From Fragilaria radians (taxonomy: Eukaryota > Bacillariophyta > Fragilariophyceae > Fragilariales > Fragilariaceae), in the NCBI GenBank assembly GCA_900642245.1, contig CAAAJI010000793.1, positions 13,443-25,905 on the forward strand: a DNA stretch of 12,463 bases. The letters run 5' to 3'. This document shows positions 9,274-12,463 of this stretch, piece by piece. The notes beneath the pieces were generated by a model. It was not told where the DNA came from and searched no databases. It saw nothing but the letters and a program-made list of their open reading frames with translations. The position numbers were made by a program, and so were the translations under genes. Every line of letters begins with the position of its first letter. Position 1 is the stretch's first letter.

Positions 9274-9555
9274 TCAAAGTGTTAATGACCCTATCAAAGG
9301 TGATGGACGCAGATCCTTTAGTTAAACAAATAGAAGTGCCTTTATTGCTGAGGCTAAATCCATTTTTATTAGCCTTGTTGATGCTGAAGAGATTAGCACA
9401 TAACTTAGGAACATACTTAACTTCGTTGATTGTGATGTTCAAAACAGATCCATCAAGTTGAATAACGCGACGCTTAAGACCAACTTTTGTTGCCGTCATG
9501 CTGTTGCCATTACCAACAGTGATCTTCTCATCAATGTCACGTATGTTGAACATTC
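9236..9555 (-). pseudogene. Copia protease-region remnant
   Basis: The frame includes FNIRDIDEKITVGNGNSM, VKYVPKLCANLFSI and NKANKNGFSLSN, the standard copia sequence following the protease active site and leading to the pre-integrase domain. The DSG active-site motif is not intact. Just upstream, another frame reads DTTVCPPNE, which may be its scrambled remains. At the 3' end one extra A in an A-run (about 9249-9253) shifts the phase: the sequence reads ISGIKNDW in this frame, while the next frame continues KMIGNESPVAY as in the older relic at 1146. The aspartic protease that would cleave Gag-Pol is therefore non-functional. Confidence 0.82.
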
Positions 9556-9816
9556 ATTTGGTGGACATACAGTAGTGTCCATGCAATCTCATTCAATTTG
9601 ATGATTCTAGATTTCTCCTTTCCTATATCTGACAAACTATCAATCTCTTCATCCAAACTCGGGATTATCAATCTTCCCAACAAAAGATCCTTGAAACCAA
9701 ACCTCTTGGCCTTGGAAAGAAACTTCTCACACCAAATTGGCCACTCATCAACCTTTCCACAGAAAGGGATCACTCTAATTGTGTTTAAATCAATGATCTT
9801 TGACCTGAAACAATGA
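9537..9816 (-). pseudogene. Copia gag, N-terminal remnant
   Basis: The frame contains IDLNTIRVIPFCGKVDEW, IWCEKFLSKAKRFGFKDLL and LNEIAW, the typical start of copia Gag (UBN2-like: F-x-G, W-x-x-W, A-x-x-K-G-Y/F). After LNEIAW the usual long gag body and the CCHC zinc knuckle are absent, and the frame ends about 12 codons later. This indicates an internal deletion of roughly 1 kb joining gag to the protease region. No ATG in this frame is seen between the 5' LTR and the gag homology. A TTTCAG just upstream could be a splice acceptor, or the start codon has been lost. Gag would form the particle shell. Confidence 0.75.
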
Positions 9817-9880
9817 ATGCCAACAAAAACAAGGGTTAAACTGAATAAAGTAGTCTCAAATACACGTGCTATAGGTACCC

Positions 9881-9892
9881 ACGTTTAAACGT
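9881..9892. repeat. 12-bp perfect palindrome at inner edge of 5' LTR
   Basis: ACGTTTAAACGT is self-complementary and overlaps the first base of the LTR. On the minus strand it lies just downstream of the 5' LTR, followed by TGGGTACCTATAGC, which loosely resembles the tRNA-primer site TGGTATCAGAGC of many copia elements. The primer-site assignment is weak. Confidence 0.4.
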
Positions 9893-10119
9893 GTTGAAAT
9901 CTCGTCTATAAAGTCAAGAACGACTACAAAGAAGGTAGAAGCTTCAAAAGAGATTCAAGTCAAAGTTGTAATGACTAAAAATATTCCACTTAAACTATCG
10001 CTAATACGTAGTAGTTCTCATCACTGTTCTCACATAATAAATAAATAGTATCCCTAATGGATAACCATAAACAATCACAAATATAACTGAACGTAAGGGA
10101 TAACTCCAAATTCCAATAC
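9892..10119 (-). repeat. Copia LTR (5' LTR in element orientation)
   Basis: This 228-bp LTR differs from 6204-6431 by five substitutions: four transitions and one transversion (G/C at the tenth base). No indels are seen. It is flanked outside by the second target-site copy at 10120-10124. It would carry the element's promoter, reading toward lower coordinates. Confidence 0.93.
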
Positions 10120-10124
10120 ACTTC
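10120..10124. repeat. Target-site duplication (right copy)
   Basis: ACTTC matches 6199-6203. The two copies bracket the copia element and show the insertion point within the helicase gene. Confidence 0.85.
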
Positions 10125-10195
10125 CAAACATTCTGAGATCTATATCCACCAATAACAACAGGAAGAATCTGTCTAAAGTCACCTCCAATGATCCA
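10120..10195 (-). pseudogene. Helitron Pif1-like helicase, piece upstream of the copia insertion
   Basis: On the minus strand this reads IIGGDFRQILPVVIGG then YRSQNV. It is the Pif1-family GGDxxQLLPVxxG block that follows the DE-box (Walker B). When the copia element and one target copy are removed, the frame runs straight on into CIKMSPL at 6198 and below, matching the family's continuation, up to a TAG at 6176-6178 at the usual tryptophan position. Above 10195 helicase similarity stops abruptly, and the Walker A and B region and the Rep domain are not seen. Confidence 0.85.
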
Positions 10196-10440
10196 CAGTT
10201 AATTACAAATTATAGGACTTGTATTTGAGGTTTACTCCTCCACTTAGTAACTTATGGTCAAATAAATTAAAAAATCTTGATCATACTGAACTTGATGTAA
10301 ATGTAATAGTAGCTGAAGCATTCAATTTGCTAATAAAGGGATCCTTGATTGATATATAATTTTTTTGACCAATCTCCAATTTATTGATGGTAACAAATTG
10401 AACAATACTATATAGTATGCTGGGAAGTCTGGCAACTTTC
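10196..10440. other. Unrecognised spacer before the CRN-leader duplicate
   Basis: AT-rich; no gene recognised. A minus-strand frame at 10281-10469 (62 codons) has no known motif. A CTATATAG sequence near 10409 lies about 30 bases before the repeat at 10441, where a TATA box would be expected if this copy kept its promoter. Confidence 0.35.
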
Positions 10441-10713
10441 CGTTGTGTGATTATGTGGTACCACTCCACCTAATTAATTGTAGTTATGATTATTTTCAAA
10501 TTAAAGTCGTACTTTTCTGTAATCCTAAGTGTTTCAATTTTTCATGCCATGAATATCTTGTTGTTCTTTCAGTTTGTTCTTCTATTGAATTTATAATGAG
10601 AAAAGCAATTGAGCAACAACATCAAGCAGCTACATCTTTACTTATAGAAACAAGTCATATCTTTACTTAGACAGAAAGTTCCTCACACTCTCAATAATCA
10701 TTTGGAAACATGT
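10441..10713 (+). repeat. CRN 5' leader, copy B (no CRN frame attached)
   Basis: This is a diverged second copy of 1695-1903 in the same orientation. Shared anchors in order are GTTGTGTGATTATGTGGTA, GTACTTTTCTG, TCATGC, the block TTGAGCAACAACATC plus AAGCAGCTACATCT (10611-10640), CCTCACACTCTC and AACATG. It is about 64 bases longer, with extra segments after the TCATGC and after the central block. After the ATG-equivalent the similarity ends and a stop follows within two codons (ATG TTC TAA), so no CRN N-terminal domain remains. It is probably the scar of a lost CRN paralogue or of a duplication that carried only the leader. Confidence 0.78.
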
Positions 10714-10757
10714 TCTAACAGGCTAGTAGTTGCGTATACACAAAGAAAAGTGAAGTA

Positions 10758-11640
10758 TCAACAGAAACAACAATCACATATGACTTCGTTGCAATCAACC
10801 TTGATGTAGACACGAGAGCACCATAAACTTGAAACAGTACCTTTCAAGTTATTGTTGGACAAAATAATTCCTTGCAGACTGGGCATGGATTCCAGGGATG
10901 TTGGAATTGTTCCAGTCAATTCATTGTGTGTCAAATCCAAATTTGCCAAAAAATTCCATGGAACCAATGAATGATGGAATTGTCCCAGATAATTTGTTTC
11001 GACTCAACGACATACCTTGTAACAGTGTCAAGGATACAATGGAGGATGGGATTGTTCCAGTTAATGTATTGCTCTCAATAAATAAACCAACCAATCCAGT
11101 CAACAATCCCAGAGTTGAGGGGATTGTACCTTTAAAACGATTGTTAGGTAAGGACAAATATTCCAATTGTGTAAGACATCCAATCGTTGTGGGTATAGTC
11201 CCTTCACTTAAATCATGAGATATTTGTAAAGAAAGTAACTGAGTCAACAATCCAATTTGTGTTGGGATTTGCTCTGCCGTAAAATCCAAAGTAACATGTT
11301 GTATGGCGAAACATGCTTGCAATTCTGGGATGCGGATGTAATTGCAAGCAACAAGTTGGTCTGCTTCTGACGCCGTTGCTGCAGATCAACCTTATGGAAT
11401 AAGGTTGCCAGTGGGGTTCGTTGTAGGATTCGGAGTGGGGTTCGCTGTAGGATTCAGAGTTCGTTCCCGTGTAGGTTTCCTAGTAGGTGTCTTGGTAGGT
11501 TTCCTGGTAGGCTTTCGGGTGGGCAAACGTCGAGTAGTCGGTCGTTTTGTCACGGCAAGTTGTCGATGCTACGGTCCCCAAATTTTATTGGGATCTTTGG
11601 GTTGGCCAATAAAAAAAAATTGTAAATTCGTGGCACACAT
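10758..11640 (-). pseudogene. LRR surface-protein pseudogene with Pro-Thr linker
   Basis: On the minus strand three parts follow one another. First comes a Thr/Pro/Arg-rich linker (11553-11395) with repeats such as RKPTRKPTKTPTRKPT and NPTANPTPNPTTNPT, typical of extracellular stalks. After two stops in the same frame (TAA 11392-11394, TGA 11386-11388) comes a cap reading QLVACNYIRIPELQACF. About five plant-type LRRs follow, with a GTIPSSI/IGLLTQL consensus, then a frameshift near 10965, one more repeat (LDLTHNELTGTIPTSL) and a tail VDCNEVICDCCFC ending in TGA. A further in-frame stop lies near 11570; an ATG in this frame is at 11638-11640. The linker-LRR-Cys tail layout recalls diatom LRR proteins, and chytrids have similar ones. 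The gene is inactive, with three stops and one frameshift. Function was probably surface recognition or adhesion; this is inferred. Confidence 0.8.
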
Positions 11641-12463
11641 TTTTCTATTGGCGAAGAGAGTCCTCCACGTTTCCCCTCGTATCCTAAACTTTTTTGACGA
11701 GGAAGGCAAGTCCAACTAAAAAGAGATCAACCTTGCTATATGAATCCTGTGCATAACATGGATAAATTCTCGAAAATGGTAGTGGATATAATATACAACC
11801 TTACAATGTGATTTATCCGTCACAGTACATTATTTTAACACATTGCAAAAGTTTGGGATGATGACATTGTATTTCAATGAAATTGAATAACTTTGATACT
11901 ATTCATGAATAGAATTGAGATGTACACACTATTGAGAAATAACTTTTGTTGGAAAAGAGCGGAAGAAAGATTATTTTGTTCTATGTTCATAGGTGGTGAT
12001 ACTCAAAAAAAGGGTAATCATATCCAAATGCGTTTCCAGTAAATCTTGCCTTTACCTCAATTATGGAGAATGATATGTAAATTTCTGACATTCATGGATT
12101 CATTCTTCCTTGATTCAACAACTGCAATTCCAACATTATCGAATGCCAAGAGTAAAACCTATATTTTCACCATCATTATTACATAGAGTAACAACAATTT
12201 TACAAGGCCTTACACATTAGAATGATTATGGTGCAAAACATGTCAACTGATTTTGGTTCAAATATTTGGAAGGAACATTTAGATGCAATTTGATACGCAC
12301 TAACGATAACAAAAGTAAAGCACAAAATAATACTAGAGCTAGTAGCCTTGAGCTTGTCTAAATCCATTGATTAAGCTGAAGGAAATATCACTTACCATCA
12401 ATTCTTTGTTGGTGTAATGCTTAGTCGGAGTTGAATTGCCGGCAGGAATGAATTGAATTAATT
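11641..12463. other. No recognisable gene
   Basis: AT-rich sequence with frequent stops on both strands. The part next to 11640 may hold upstream sequence of the LRR gene, but no signal peptide or membrane segment could be read. No repeat shared with the rest of the window was noticed. Confidence 0.45.

Larger units (their letters stand above)
6204..10119 (-). mobile_element. Ty1/copia LTR retrotransposon, 3.9 kb, inactivated
   Basis: A complete insertion lies on the minus strand: matching target duplications (ACTTC), two 228-bp LTRs about 98% identical, a polypurine tract, and gag and pol frames in copia order (gag, protease, integrase, reverse transcriptase, RNase H). At 3916 bp it is about 1 kb shorter than typical copia elements, because most of gag and the front of protease are missing. 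Pol has one frameshift (near 9250) and one nonsense codon (7918-7920). The close LTR match indicates fairly recent insertion. It sits inside the Helitron helicase relic. Confidence 0.95.
5288..10195 (-). mobile_element. Degraded Helitron, split by a nested copia element
   Basis: Helitrons move by rolling-circle replication using a Rep nuclease fused to a Pif1-like helicase. Only the 3' part is seen here: the helicase C-terminal half (5386-6198), a further helicase piece with GGDFRQILPVV (10120-10195) and a candidate CTAG 3' terminus at 5288. The two helicase pieces are separated by the copia element at 6204-10119 and are consecutive in the protein. No Rep HUH motif and no TC 5' end were found, so the element is 5'-truncated near 10196 or too decayed to follow. 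Without the copia insert it spans about 1 kb. Confidence 0.75.

Noticed and set aside
6204..10119. Repeat-induced point mutation (CpA to TpA) as cause of the nonsense codons
   Set aside because: The two TAG codons (7918, 6176) fit TGG to TAG, which is always in CpA context, but the LTR differences show no CpA bias (one of four transitions), so there is no real signal.
10740..10760. AAGAAAAGTGAAGTAT as a remnant of the CRN LFLGK region behind leader copy B
   Set aside because: It resembles the CRN sequence near 2052 over only about 15 bases, and the same bases are explained as the 3' end of the LRR relic on the other strand.
11342..11719. Plus-strand frame with VGF repeats as a membrane protein gene
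   Set aside because: It is antisense to a Thr-Pro-rich linker that is in phase with the LRR pseudogene on the minus strand, so the minus-strand reading explains it.

Overview
The window looks like an AT-rich (by eye roughly 35-37% GC), repeat-dense accessory region of a eukaryotic nuclear genome. The best lineage clues are a Crinkler (CRN) gene of the oomycete type, with an LFLAK-like N-terminus and a P-loop C-terminal part, and a decayed leucine-rich-repeat (LRR) gene with a Pro-Thr linker and Cys-rich tail that most resembles diatom surface LRR proteins. Together they point to a stramenopile. CRN genes also occur in chytrids and arbuscular mycorrhizal fungi, so this is not settled. No rRNA, tRNA or CRISPR was recognised, and all identifications are from motif reading without database searches.

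Layout. 1-714: no recognisable gene. 715-1170 (-): an old Ty1/copia relic (pre-integrase and start of integrase). 1171-1680: nothing recognised. 1681-3566 (+): a CRN locus with a TATA-like box, a 5' leader and a two-part frame interrupted by one in-frame TGA. 3612: a Helitron-like 3' terminus just past the CRN stop. 3637-5287: AT-rich DNA with two unrecognised plus-strand frames. 5288-10195 (-): a decayed Helitron whose Pif1-like helicase is split by a copia retrotransposon at 6204-10119. That insertion has 228-bp LTRs and a 5-bp target-site duplication. 10196-10440: unrecognised. 10441-10713 (+): a diverged second copy of the CRN 5' leader with no CRN frame behind it. 10758-11640 (-): LRR pseudogene. 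11641-12463: nothing recognised.

Relationships. The order of events can be partly read: a Helitron arrived and decayed, a copia element then landed inside its helicase gene, and the copia element has since gained one frameshift, one nonsense codon and a gag/protease deletion while its LTRs stayed about 98% identical. The CRN locus sits between copia and Helitron remnants and is partly duplicated about 8.7 kb away in the same orientation, which is what rearrangement and birth-and-death of effector genes in a transposon-rich compartment would leave. No gene here is certain to be functional; the CRN locus is the best-preserved host-type gene.
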